Below, in pieces: positions 51,001 through 58,277 of a stretch of DNA of 62,605 nucleotides. The notes below the pieces were generated by a model that was not told where the DNA came from, made no database searches, and was given only the letters and a program-made list of their open reading frames with translations. The translations under genes and the position numbers were made by a program. Origin of the DNA: Treponema sp. J25 (GTDB lineage Bacteria; Spirochaetota; Spirochaetia; Treponematales; Breznakiellaceae); assembly GCF_004343725.1 (NCBI RefSeq), contig NZ_PTQW01000017.1, positions 1 to 62,605 of the forward strand. Direction: 5' to 3'. Every line of letters starts with the position of its first letter. Position 1 is the first letter of the stretch.

Positions 51001-52487
51001 GACTGCAAAAAATTATCAGAGAAGGTATAGCTTCCTTCAAGGGTAATTTTTGCAACCTGGACATTCTCATAGGACTCTATGTTTTTAAAAAGAAGGGTAG
51101 AAACAATCCCATTGATGGTGGATCCATCAAATGAAAAACGACCATCTAAGGCTGAAAGATGGGTGTTACCAATCTGTAAGTCCTCACTCCAAAGGATAAA
51201 ATCCTTCTGTTCCTTTGAAAGACTTATCACGGTAGATACAAAAGGAGGGGCGGTTCTATCTTTCTGATACAGGGTAAGTGCCACTGTCCCTTCAGGACGG
51301 GCCGTAGGAATCTCGTAGTGCCCCTTATACTGGACAAAACCTTGAGGAAACGTAAGAGAGAGGTCACTAAAATACAGAGAACGAAGGTTCCCTTCCCCAA
51401 TAACCTTAAGAGTGGCAGGTCCCAATGAGTAGGGAAGATTCACCATTCCCCGTAAATTTGCTTCATATGAAAGATCGTTGCGGGTAGGCCAATAGTTCAC
51501 CAACACTTCTCCATCAAGAAGTGAAGGAATCCACTGTTGTACCGATTGCCAGCGGGATGAAAGTTTTATTATCGTAAAAGGATTAAATTGGGCGGTTCGA
51601 ACCTTCAGGCTAGCCCTTTGTTCTTCCGGAAAAAAAGAAAAGCTAAAATCGTAGGGAAAAGCATCCCGTATTTTTTTTACTTCAATTTCATGGGGCTGAT
51701 ATCGAAGGGTAACCGAAAAGGGTTGTACCGTAAAATAGGCTGTTTCAGTGATGGTGGTCGCCAGGTTTCCCGAAACAGACTCTAAAGAAGGGTCTACGTC
51801 AAGACGATAGGAAAGCTCGGTCCGTAAAAGTCCTCCGGTAACATTGTCTTCAGGACCTTTGTATTGAAGAACCGTGTTTCCTTGAAGATGCAGCTGATCT
51901 GCATCGTGACTACGGAATGAGGCCGAACATGAAAAGGAAGATAGCCGTATTTCCCTTTCACTATCGTTCCGTATCAGTAGTTCTCCCTGAACAATTCGAA
52001 ACGAAAAATTCTGAAAAGACCGTACTAAATTCTGGATATGCTGACTAAAAGGAACCCCTTTTCCCTGGCTAGTGGAGGACGTTCCTTCTTTCCCTATTTC
52101 TTTTAGTTGCAACTCAAGTCGGGGCTTATATAATTCTACCCGTCGCAGGGCTTCTTTCCAATCCTTCCCTCCCAGCAGGGCTCCCAGGGAAAACACTATC
52201 CTTACCCGATCTACCGAGACCACAAAGGGTTCTGTATCATGGGAGAGAATAAGACGATGAATTTCTAAATTTCCAAAGATATTTGCCCCCATGGAAGCAT
52301 AAAAAAGAGAAAAACCTGTTTTTTCTTGTATGAGTTCAAGAAGTTCTCGCTGGATAGAATGGGTACGAGCTACAATACCCCGTTGGAAAAGAACCCCCAG
52401 CCCGGAAGAAAGGAACAACACTATCAAAAAACTTCCTATTACCACGAGAAACGAAGGGCTTTTGTCTTTCTTCTTTTGCTGCTCCAT
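48096..52487 (-). CDS. tamB: TamB-family envelope protein (DUF490)
   Basis: A 1463-residue AsmA/TamB-type protein anchored by one N-terminal helix (about 10-35, SFLVVIGSFLIVLFLSSGLGVLF), with a very long beta-helical periplasmic body and a C-terminal TamB domain (about 1180-1450, GTIQLRTGEVYYLQRSFFLRRGKLVFNENEIKVDPSISIQAELRD; SEILSILGQNVVG). Such proteins span the periplasm and work with BamA-type barrels, and are now thought to carry lipids to the outer membrane. The position immediately before bamA supports that pairing. It diverges from tmk with overlapping upstream sequence. Confidence 0.92.
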   Translation of the reverse strand: MEQQKKKDKSPSFLVVIGSFLIVLFLSSGLGVLFQRGIVARTHSIQRELLELIQEKTGFSLFYASMGANIFGNLEIHRLILSHDTEPFVVSVDRVRIVFSLGALLGGKDWKEALRRVELYKPRLELQLKEIGKEGTSSTSQGKGVPFSQHIQNLVRSFQNFSFRIVQGELLIRNDSEREIRLSSFSCSASFRSHDADQLHLQGNTVLQYKGPEDNVTGGLLRTELSYRLDVDPSLESVSGNLATTITETAYFTVQPFSVTLRYQPHEIEVKKIRDAFPYDFSFSFFPEEQRASLKVRTAQFNPFTIIKLSSRWQSVQQWIPSLLDGEVLVNYWPTRNDLSYEANLRGMVNLPYSLGPATLKVIGEGNLRSLYFSDLSLTFPQGFVQYKGHYEIPTARPEGTVALTLYQKDRTAPPFVSTVISLSKEQKDFILWSEDLQIGNTHLSALDGRFSFDGSTINGIVSTLLFKNIESYENVQVAKITLEGSYTFSDNFLQSQISLRDVPLETMQRMVHTFIPSFPEELPGPPMTCTTDIYILADHANITFTSPRIMLTTGGTNPLFLLFSMAGTNRELSIQDGRLFWTGGQLGFSGNFLYEDRQSLLFSTSFQYVDLLYTVDGELLDGRYLTLRGNYGLLATLALDPSGAVQGHFNVDQLPLPLDLIDSKVSIREYPHFSGEASFSYVSPEQWNVDITSFSFQNIHVFDIPAFSCYGSGLVSPEKLRIGFQEIRQVNQPILDGELTVTGLFQKKMKGSLALSNAITGEQYQLEVVTPEAGGLEVRLNFKGALAGRFSPTVPVKSATGELRYVADEKGQFNFSWALPTVKVLLNDQEYTLFSLGSLDNQELLSEKTSIQYGQLQGILSNIVLDRQKGVLTFTGEITGPLLGKESNIFFENRSTFTSPSSWADFLTPEFYTTPLVSVFSLTKGTWDNQPVEPFSLHYEQDRQHMLIYGGPGEAISIRLDREGNLYGSLSKPLPLNALFEGTIQNQLMNIQIHSFVVDVPSLWKYLPFQTLLTFSQGILIGDLRLSGSVQDPQIEGSVTGENLRFTLTEWITDSCTVPQAHFVVENSLLRLEPVRGIFSTGETILSTTMQFERWIPQNFQLTIQTEREKAIPYRIALLGITAKGFAYGTLSLSFTEDLFALTGNLWATNSTITYLPEELKQTDVSSSGPHITTNLMIYTDKNVAFLWPSQDFPILRAYSDAGSSLQVLSNSQTGRFSLRGTIQLRTGEVYYLQRSFFLRRGKLVFNENEIKVDPSISIQAELRDRTENGPVTITMVVDNTPLSRFIPRFESSPALSQSEILSILGQNVVGTSLQGTLLTISSDVLTQFGIMRYFEQNVRSTLGLDMFSIRTQVLQNALVQVSGVTEEGTLQKNRGIGNYFDNTTVYIGKYFGPDLFLQSLVSLKYDEQQANTFAGGLSIESEVGLELRTPLFMIEWSITPKHQEHLFMSDQSLTITWKWSF

Positions 52488-52489
52488 GG

Positions 52490-52495
52490 TATAAC
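52490..52495 (+). promoter_or_regulatory. Extended -10 element of tmk, leaderless spacing
   Basis: TATAAC at 52490-52495 preceded by TGG (extended -10), seven bases before the tmk ATG at 52503. No good -35 and no Shine-Dalgarno were seen. The element lies at the 5' edge of the divergent tamB gene. Confidence 0.45.
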
Positions 52496-52502
52496 CGTTC
52501 CT

Positions 52503-53144
52503 ATGATACTACAAAACTTTGTGGTACTGGAAGGTACCGATGGGAGTGGAACAACCACCCAGCTTGAACTGTTACAAAAAAAACTACCCTCCTCTTTTTT
52601 TGTGGCGACCTTCGAGCCTACAAAAGGCCCTATTGGGAAGCTCCTTCGGGAGAGCCTTCGGGGAAAGATTCCATTAGAACCAAAGACCCTGGCCTATCTT
52701 TTTGCGGCGGACCGGCAAGAACACTTATATGCCCCTGAGGGAATTGTATCACACTGTCAGCAACAAAAACTGGTAATAAGCGACCGGTATGTTCCCAGTT
52801 CTCTGGTATACCAGGGACTTTTTTGCGGCGATGCGGTAGTAGAACAATTGAATCAGGATTTTCCGTATCCGGAACTGCTATTATATTTTCGACTTCCCCC
52901 TGAGATAGCCGCAGGTCGATACGAACAACGCTCGGAGCGGGATATATATGAGCGACTAGATTTTCAAAAAAAGATCCACCAGCGGTATGAAACGGTACTT
53001 CCCCGTTATTGCGAGAAAGGAGGAACCCGTTGTATCGTGATTGATGCAACAAAAAGTATCGCAGAGGTGGCTGAGGAAGTATGGAGGGCCCTCTCACATA
53101 TGCCGATACTAAAAACGATATGCGAAGCAGGAACATCACAATAA
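52503..53144 (+). CDS. tmk: Thymidylate kinase
   Basis: A 213-residue enzyme that phosphorylates dTMP to dTDP. P-loop EGTDGSGTTTQ lies at residues 9-19 (Gly-Thr replaces the usual GKSTQ, so the P-loop Lys is a Thr), with FEPTKGPIGKLLRE (DRX-type dTMP binding region), VISDRYVPSSLVYQG and a lid with RSERDIYERLDFQ. The missing P-loop lysine is a notable departure. The start is the ATG at 52503, where homology begins; the open frame extends back to 52326 through the tamB start and is not protein-like. The 3' end overlaps the next gene. Confidence 0.9.
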   Translation: MILQNFVVLEGTDGSGTTTQLELLQKKLPSSFFVATFEPTKGPIGKLLRESLRGKIPLEPKTLAYLFAADRQEHLYAPEGIVSHCQQQKLVISDRYVPSSLVYQGLFCGDAVVEQLNQDFPYPELLLYFRLPPEIAAGRYEQRSERDIYERLDFQKKIHQRYETVLPRYCEKGGTRCIVIDATKSIAEVAEEVWRALSHMPILKTICEAGTSQ

Positions 53145-53767
53145 CCAGAGGCAAACGACGACAGGGTATTCTTTTAGCCATTCTGTTCTTGATCGGAATA
53201 GGGGGAGACACCGCCAGAGCCTACTATGTCCAGTACAAAGAACAGTACTATCGGTTATTTCATCTTCATTACATCCAGTATCCCGATGATACGATGGAAA
53301 ACATCTACTGGCTTGAAAAGGCCCTGACCGCAGATTTTTGTAATCCCCTGTATGCCCTTGCCCTTATTGAAAACAAAACTCAATGGGAAAAATATCGCTA
53401 CCTGTTTATGATGCATATCAATCTAAAACTCATAGAGCAATACCTCTTGCTGGGAAACAAGTGGAACAAACGGAATGCCTATTTTTACAATGCCCCGTGG
53501 AAAGAGCAAAACCTGGAAAGCCTTAAAACCGCCGAAACCTGTTACCGCACTGCCCTTTTCTACTGGAAAGAGGCCATCCAGTGGGCAGAAAAGGCAAACG
53601 ATAAGCGGTTTCGCTTTATTAACCTGGAACGGGTGCAATTCTGGGAAGATGAGGCAGCCCGCATCGCCGATGGGTCTTTAAATTACCAGAAAACCATTGA
53701 ACGGGAACTGGCGCTCCTGCAAAAGGTGCGCGAGCAGTTTGAAGCAATGGACGAAAATACTTATTAA
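53120..53767 (+). CDS. Membrane-anchored protein of unknown function
   Basis: A 215-residue protein with one N-terminal hydrophobic helix after basic residues (GKRRQGILLAILFLIGIGG) and a helical, aromatic- and charge-rich body (YYVQYKEQYYRLFHLHYIQYPDDTMENIYWLEKAL; WAEKANDKRFRFINLERVQFWEDEAARIADG), possibly TPR-like. I do not recognise a family. The start is ambiguous: ATG at 53120 lacks a ribosome site, while ATG at 53081 has GAGGAAGT beside it but overlaps tmk by 64 bases. It is co-transcribed with tmk and converges with queA. Confidence 0.7.
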   Translation: MRSRNITITRGKRRQGILLAILFLIGIGGDTARAYYVQYKEQYYRLFHLHYIQYPDDTMENIYWLEKALTADFCNPLYALALIENKTQWEKYRYLFMMHINLKLIEQYLLLGNKWNKRNAYFYNAPWKEQNLESLKTAETCYRTALFYWKEAIQWAEKANDKRFRFINLERVQFWEDEAARIADGSLNYQKTIERELALLQKVREQFEAMDENTY

Positions 53768-53812
53768 CAGGTTAACAGGGGGCGCTAGAAAAAAGGTCCC
53801 CGGCGGAGGTCT

Positions 53813-54832
53813 TTATTGAATATACATGGCATCCCCATAGCTAAAAAAACGATACTGCTCCTGGATTGCCGCCTCATAGCTCTGGAAGATGAGATCCTTC
53901 CCCGCAAAGGCACAAACGAGCATGAGCAAGGTTGATTCAGGGGTATGAAAATTGGTAAAAAGCTGATCCACCACTTGAAAATGATAGCCCGGATAAATAA
54001 ATATCCGCGTCTTCCCGCTTTCCGCATGCAGGGCCCCGTCTCTCCATGCGGACTCTAACGTCCGAACGCTTGTCGTACCAATCGCAACCACCGGCCGTCC
54101 TTCCTGTTTTGCCTGGTTTACCAGTTGGGCCGTTTCCAGGGGAACGGTGTAGCACTCTTCATGCATCTGATGATCCTCTACCCGCCTGCTTCGTACGGGT
54201 AAAAAAGTTCCCATCCCCACATGAAGGGTAACAAAGGCCCGTACAATACCCCGCCGGTCAAGCTCATGAAGGATCTCTTCGGTAAAGTGGAGCCCCGCCG
54301 TCGGGGCCGCTACAGAACCAACTTCCCGGGCATATACGGTTTGATACCGTTCTTCGTCAGCCTGTTCATCCTTTCGCTTTATATAGGGGGGAAGCGGTAT
54401 ATGCCCATGCTGGTCGAGCCAGAGGTCATCTACGGGCTTATCAAATTCGAGGAGCACCTGCCCTTCCTTAAAATCGACGATAGTGCCCTCTCGTTCACCG
54501 GTAAATTGAAACTGTTCTCCCCTCTTTTTCTGCTTCATTTTTTTGGTAAGAGCCAGCCAACGGAAAGGAGACAGGGATTCCAAAAGGAGAAACTCTTCCT
54601 GCTTTTTATTTCGCAGAGAAGTCCCGTAAATACGGGCCTTCCGTACCCGGGAATTGTTGAATACTAACACCGCATTCTGAGGAAGAAGCTCAGGGAAATC
54701 TCGCATCCAGCGGTGTTGCCACGTCCGGGAAGAACGGGAGACTACCATCAACCGACTCTCTCCCCGTTGAGAAGAAGGATGCTGCGCAATAAGGTGGGAA
54801 GGTAAATTAAAAAAGAAATCCCCTGTTTCCAT
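53813..54832 (-). CDS. queA: S-adenosylmethionine:tRNA ribosyltransferase-isomerase
   Basis: A 339-residue enzyme that transfers and isomerises the ribosyl part of SAM onto the queuosine precursor in tRNA. Motifs: FNLPSHLIAQHPSSQRGESRL at the N-terminus, VLVFNNSRVRKARIYG, TVYAREVGSVAAPTAGLHFTEEIL, THHVG-like VTLHVGMGTFLPVR, and NFHTPESTLLMLVCAFAG. Length and order match. The ATG at 54832 lies inside the end of ruvB (26-base overlap), so translation is coupled. tgt, an earlier step of the pathway, is at 26615-27772. Confidence 0.97.
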   Translation of the reverse strand: METGDFFFNLPSHLIAQHPSSQRGESRLMVVSRSSRTWQHRWMRDFPELLPQNAVLVFNNSRVRKARIYGTSLRNKKQEEFLLLESLSPFRWLALTKKMKQKKRGEQFQFTGEREGTIVDFKEGQVLLEFDKPVDDLWLDQHGHIPLPPYIKRKDEQADEERYQTVYAREVGSVAAPTAGLHFTEEILHELDRRGIVRAFVTLHVGMGTFLPVRSRRVEDHQMHEECYTVPLETAQLVNQAKQEGRPVVAIGTTSVRTLESAWRDGALHAESGKTRIFIYPGYHFQVVDQLFTNFHTPESTLLMLVCAFAGKDLIFQSYEAAIQEQYRFFSYGDAMYIQ

Positions 54833-55868
54833 TCGTTTGAGGCTCCAGCTTAAGATGTTGATAGGCGAAGGGCGTTGCCATCCGACCACGAGGGGTTCGT
54901 TGCAAAAGCCCTGCCTGAATCAGGTAGGGCTCGTAGTAATCTTCTAGGGTTTCCACCGATTCTCCTACCGAAATGGCCAGGGTTTCAGCCCCCACGGGAC
55001 CTCCCCCATAGCGCTCGATGATGATCCGCAAAATTTCCCGATCGTACCGTTCAAGGCCAAGCTCGTCTATTTCAAGACGGACAAGGCCCTCCGCTACGAC
55101 CTCTTTGCTCACCGTTCCTCCCCCAAAAACCTGGGCAAAGTCCCGCATCCGACGGAGGAGCCGGTTTGCCACCCGGGGAGTCCCCCGACTTGAAGCAGCG
55201 ATAAGACGAATGGCTCCTTCTTCGATGGGCACCTGAAGGATGTCGGCGGAGCGTCGCACTATCGCTTCCATGTCCGCCTGCTCATAAAAAGAAAAACGAC
55301 AGGTGATGCCAAACCGACTAATAAGGGGACTCGAAACCATCCCCGCCCGGGTGGTGGCCCCTACTAACGTAAAACGGGGAATGGGAATACGGATAGTCCG
55401 GGCACTTGGACCCTGGCCTATAACCCAATCCAATTCATAATCTTCCATCGCAATATACAACATTTCTTCGATGGTGGGTTTTAAGCGATGGATTTCATCG
55501 ATAAAAAATACCGTTCCTTCGGTTACGGTGGTAAGAATTCCTGCCAGGTCCTTCGGCTTATCCAGGGCAGGAGCGGAGGTAACTTTAAAGTCTACCTGGA
55601 GTTCATTTGCCACAATTTGAGCAAGGGTTGTTTTTCCAAGCCCGGGAGGGCCAATTAAGAAAAGGTGATCGAGACTTTCCTTGCGCTGCCGGGCGGCGGT
55701 AATGAAAACTGAGAGGTTATCTTTTATGTTTTTTTGGCCAATAAATTCTCGTAGATACCGGGGACGCAGGGATCCCTCCGTGCTATCCTCTTCAAGGACT
55801 GTTTCAGGATGCAGCAGCGAGACGGGATGGGCTTGATTTTTGGGGTCTCCTTTTTTTTTATGTTCCAT
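54807..55868 (-). CDS. ruvB: Holliday junction branch migration ATPase RuvB
   Basis: A 353-residue AAA+ motor that drives Holliday junction branch migration with RuvA. Walker A GPPGLGKTT, sensor and Walker B VFFIDEIHRL, LVGATTRAGMVSSPLISRFG and the C-terminal winged helix (GGGPVGAETLAISVGE; PYLIQAGLLQRTPRGRMAT) are intact. The start at 55868 has GAAGGAA eight bases upstream; a GTG at 55892 would overlap ruvA. The N-terminal 35 residues are a longer, charged extension than in E. coli. Confidence 0.97.
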   Translation of the reverse strand: MEHKKKGDPKNQAHPVSLLHPETVLEEDSTEGSLRPRYLREFIGQKNIKDNLSVFITAARQRKESLDHLFLIGPPGLGKTTLAQIVANELQVDFKVTSAPALDKPKDLAGILTTVTEGTVFFIDEIHRLKPTIEEMLYIAMEDYELDWVIGQGPSARTIRIPIPRFTLVGATTRAGMVSSPLISRFGITCRFSFYEQADMEAIVRRSADILQVPIEEGAIRLIAASSRGTPRVANRLLRRMRDFAQVFGGGTVSKEVVAEGLVRLEIDELGLERYDREILRIIIERYGGGPVGAETLAISVGESVETLEDYYEPYLIQAGLLQRTPRGRMATPFAYQHLKLEPQTNGNRGFLF

Positions 55869-55884
55869 AGAGAAATTCCTTCTC

Positions 55885-56484
55885 TCATTCACCGCTTAAA
55901 ATGAGGATTGCCCGTTTAAAAAGGCGCTTTTCCCGTTCTTCCTGAGCAAGTGGCGCCCCATCCTGTAACTCCCGATTGGCCTGGAGTACCGCTTCCTGGG
56001 CGGCCCTTCGGTCATAACCCATGTTAGTAAGGGCCACCACAAGATCTTCATGGAGAGGAGGGAGCCCTTCTTTTTGAGGCGTTCCAACGAGTTTTCCCTT
56101 TAAAGAAAGGATAAGTTTTTGGGCTGTCTTTTTCCCCAAACCCGGCACTTCTTGTAATCGGAGAACATCTTCCTTCTCTAAGGCAGCCTCGAGGTCTTCA
56201 TCACTAATACCGCTCAGGATTTTTATGGCCTGTCGAGGCCCCACACCCTCTACTTTAATGAGTTCCAGAAAGGTTTCCCGTCGCTTTTCGGTGGTAAAAC
56301 CGAAGAGTTTCATCTGATCTTCCCGATGGTACAACCATACGACGAGACGCACCTCTGATCCTACAGGAGGAAGCTGTTCACTATCCAGGAGCGGTACGGT
56401 AATATCCCATTCAATACCACCGGTAGCAAGATACACCGTCTCTCCCATTCTGGCAGTAAGGATTCCCCGAAGGCTGTTAAACAT
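55885..56484 (-). CDS. ruvA: Holliday junction-binding protein RuvA
   Basis: A 199-residue DNA-binding subunit that forms the tetramer around the Holliday junction. The N-terminal OB-fold begins MFNSLRGILTA; the two helix-hairpin-helix motifs (LIKVEGVGPRQAIKILSG and LQEVPGLGKKTAQKLILSLKGKL) and the C-terminal RuvB-binding domain (VVALTNMGYDRRAAQEAV) are present. It lies 14 bases after ruvC and 16 before ruvB. Confidence 0.97.
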   Translation of the reverse strand: MFNSLRGILTARMGETVYLATGGIEWDITVPLLDSEQLPPVGSEVRLVVWLYHREDQMKLFGFTTEKRRETFLELIKVEGVGPRQAIKILSGISDEDLEAALEKEDVLRLQEVPGLGKKTAQKLILSLKGKLVGTPQKEGLPPLHEDLVVALTNMGYDRRAAQEAVLQANRELQDGAPLAQEEREKRLFKRAILILSGE

Positions 56485-56498
56485 GAAAATACTATAGC

Positions 56499-57002
56499 CT
56501 AGCTACTCAAGGCTACGCAAGCGGTACCATGGGCTAAACAAATTGCCGCCGCCAGGGCATCCGCCGCATGGTCTGGTTGGGGCACCGCATCAAGCCCTAA
56601 AAGAAGACGGACCATTTCCTGAACCTGATGCTTTTCTGCCTTTCCGCGACCTACAATAGCTTGCTTAATAACGAGGGGGGTATACTCCCGAACGGCAAGC
56701 CCCAGTTCAGCCATGGCCATACAGACAACCCCCCGGGCCTCGGCTACAGGGATAGCGGTAGCGGTGTTTTTTCCCATATAGAGGGTCTCCACCGCCCCTT
56801 CTTCTGGAGCATAGAGAGTAATAATATCCCGTATTTGGCGATAGATACACAATAAACGTTCCGGGCGGCTGAGATGTGGTTCAGTTTCTATACATCCATG
56901 GGCTACATGGATAAGACGATTCGATTCATATACCACAAGGCCCCAGCCCGTGGCCGCCAGTCCGGGATCTACTCCCAGGATCCGGCGAGGGGGGGTACGC
57001 AA
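56499..57002 (-). CDS. ruvC: Holliday junction resolvase RuvC
   Basis: A 167-residue endonuclease that cuts Holliday junctions. The four catalytic acidic residues are covered by ILGVDPGLAATGWG (first Asp), GAVETLYMGKN (Glu) and QPDHAADALAAAICLAH (Asp pair), with RGKAEKHQVQEMV between them. The start proposed is a TTG at 57002, giving the usual length. It has AAGAAGAG (the end of yebC) upstream. The open frame reaches 57077 but overlaps yebC and has no family similarity there. Confidence 0.93.
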   Translation of the reverse strand: MRTPPRRILGVDPGLAATGWGLVVYESNRLIHVAHGCIETEPHLSRPERLLCIYRQIRDIITLYAPEEGAVETLYMGKNTATAIPVAEARGVVCMAMAELGLAVREYTPLVIKQAIVGRGKAEKHQVQEMVRLLLGLDAVPQPDHAADALAAAICLAHGTACVALSS

Positions 57003-57006
57003 AGGA

Positions 57007-57747
57007 TTACTCTTCTTCAAACCCTTCAGGAATTTCAAGGTTATGATAGACGTTTTGCACGTCATCGTTTTCTTCAAGCCGCTCGATCATCTTAAGAACC
57101 TTGCTCGTCGATTCTTTGTCGAGGGATACTTCCATATCGGGGATCATACTGATTTCAGCACTCATCGATTCAAACCCACGGGCATTGAGGGCATTGAGGA
57201 CCGTTTCAAAATCTTCAGGGGCGGTGATTACTTCGATAACCCCATCGGAGGTACTTACATCCTCTGCACCGCCTTCCAGGGCGGCCTCCATGATCTGATC
57301 CTCCGAGTATTTCTCCCCATCAAAGGTAATGAGCCCCTTCCGCTTGAAAAGCCGAGAAACAGCCCCTGCCGTAGCGAGGGACCCCCCTGCCTTAGTCAGA
57401 ATATTCCGTACATCCGCCGCGGCCCGATTCTTATTATCCGTAAGAACTTCGATAAGAACCGCCACGCCACCGGGCGCATAGGCCTCATAGGTCAACTCTT
57501 CGTAGTTTACCCCTTCTAGTTCGCCCGTACCCTTCTTAATGGCCCGTTCCACGTTATCCTTGGGCATGTTCGCCGCCTTTGCCTTAAGGATGGCGGTCCT
57601 GAGTCGGGGATTTGCTTCGGGATCACCTCCACCCATTCGGGCAGCGATGGAAATTTCCTTGATAAGCTTGGTAAACAACTGGCCCCGCTTTGCATCGGCG
57701 GCACCCTTCTTGTGCTTTATGGTCGCCCATTTACTATGACCGGACAT
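57007..57747 (-). CDS. yebC: YebC/PmpR-family protein
   Basis: A 246-residue protein of the YebC family, annotated as transcriptional regulators and, in recent work on the family, linked to translation of difficult sequences such as poly-Pro. The signature [28 protein letters not shown] opens the protein, followed by [34 protein letters not shown] and the [16 protein letters not shown] stretch. Three-domain length is normal. It heads the yebC-ruvCAB-queA cluster from its own promoter and is followed by ruvC with near overlap. Confidence 0.95.
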   Translation of the reverse strand: MSGHSKWATIKHKKGAADAKRGQLFTKLIKEISIAARMGGGDPEANPRLRTAILKAKAANMPKDNVERAIKKGTGELEGVNYEELTYEAYAPGGVAVLIEVLTDNKNRAAADVRNILTKAGGSLATAGAVSRLFKRKGLITFDGEKYSEDQIMEAALEGGAEDVSTSDGVIEVITAPEDFETVLNALNARGFESMSAEISMIPDMEVSLDKESTSKVLKMIERLEENDDVQNVYHNLEIPEGFEEE

Positions 57748-57784
57748 GGTTACTCCTTATTGAGGGAAAATTTTACGATGTATA

Positions 57785-57814
57785 GTAATATCACGGCACG
57801 AAAAACTATGTCAA
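57785..57814 (-). promoter_or_regulatory. Promoter of yebC
   Basis: Minus strand: perfect -35 TTGACA (57809-57814), 18-base spacer, -10 TATTAC (57785-57790). The leader is about 30 bases and carries the AAGGAG ribosome site of yebC. Confidence 0.65.
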
Positions 57815-57861
57815 TTGAGGGGAACGGAACACACCTTCTGGCTTTTTTACTTTTGGTCTCG

Positions 57862-57883
57862 GAGGGGTACCCCCCTCTTTTTT
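57862..57883 (+). terminator. Rightward intrinsic terminator with no obvious gene
   Basis: GAGGGG (57862-57867), a four-base loop and CCCCTC (57872-57877), followed by TTTTTT (57878-57883) on the plus strand. No rightward gene lies upstream, and the U-run points away from yebC. The rest of the 238-base gap (57748-57985) holds the yebC promoter and a GGGCAG-TTTT-CTGCCC hairpin near 57940. Confidence 0.5.
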
Positions 57884-57985
57884 CCCTCGCTTTTCCGGGA
57901 ACCTCTTCTGAGGAACAGCTCTCTCCTCCTCAAGGGCAGTTTTCTGCCCCCGAGGTCCCCTTCCGGTTAAAACAACTTGAAACAG

Positions 57986-58222
57986 CTACTTTATTTCTTC
58001 AAACTTTCCCTTTTGAACCGCCTTTTCAATAGAATCGGTCATTAAGCGTTCATACCATTCGAAATTAAAAGGATACTTCTGGCGAACCACCGGTTTCAGT
58101 ACTATTTCCAGTTGGTCTTTACAGGACTCACAGAGATCCCGATCCTTAATATGAAAATAGTTACGGTCCTTTATAGGATTTTGAATCACCCGCTTACAAA
58201 CATCACAAATCAGGGTCTTCAT
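57986..58222 (-). CDS. Small CxxC zinc-ribbon-like protein
   Basis: A 78-residue protein with CDVCKRVI at residues 6-13 and CESC near residue 34, the two CxxC pairs of a small zinc finger, followed by a helical, basic tail (QKYPFNFEWYERLMTDSIEKAVQKGKFEEIK). GGAGAGG precedes the ATG at 58222; the frame extends to 58315 but overlaps neuB. Function unknown; two-CxxC mini-proteins often bind zinc and RNA, DNA or protein. It diverges from neuB. Confidence 0.75.
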   Translation of the reverse strand: MKTLICDVCKRVIQNPIKDRNYFHIKDRDLCESCKDQLEIVLKPVVRQKYPFNFEWYERLMTDSIEKAVQKGKFEEIK

Positions 58223-58247
58223 AGCCTCTCCTTCTCCGGTTGTAACG

Positions 58248-58277
58248 TATATAAAAAATAATACCCTATGGATACAA
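58248..58277 (-). promoter_or_regulatory. Probable promoter of the CxxC protein gene
   Basis: Minus strand: TTGTAT (58272-58277), 18-base spacer, TATATA (58248-58253). It overlaps the start of neuB, whose own possible -10 (TATAAA at 58250-58255) shares the same bases. Confidence 0.45.

Noticed and set aside
52326-52502. 177-base upstream extension of tmk
   Set aside because: It is antisense to the start of tamB and precedes the family N-terminus FVVLEGTDGSG.
57812-58032. Short rightward frame beginning ATGTCAATTG with a hydrophobic N-terminus
   Set aside because: It has no ribosome site, runs through a terminator hairpin and overlaps the CxxC gene in antisense; composition is not protein-like.
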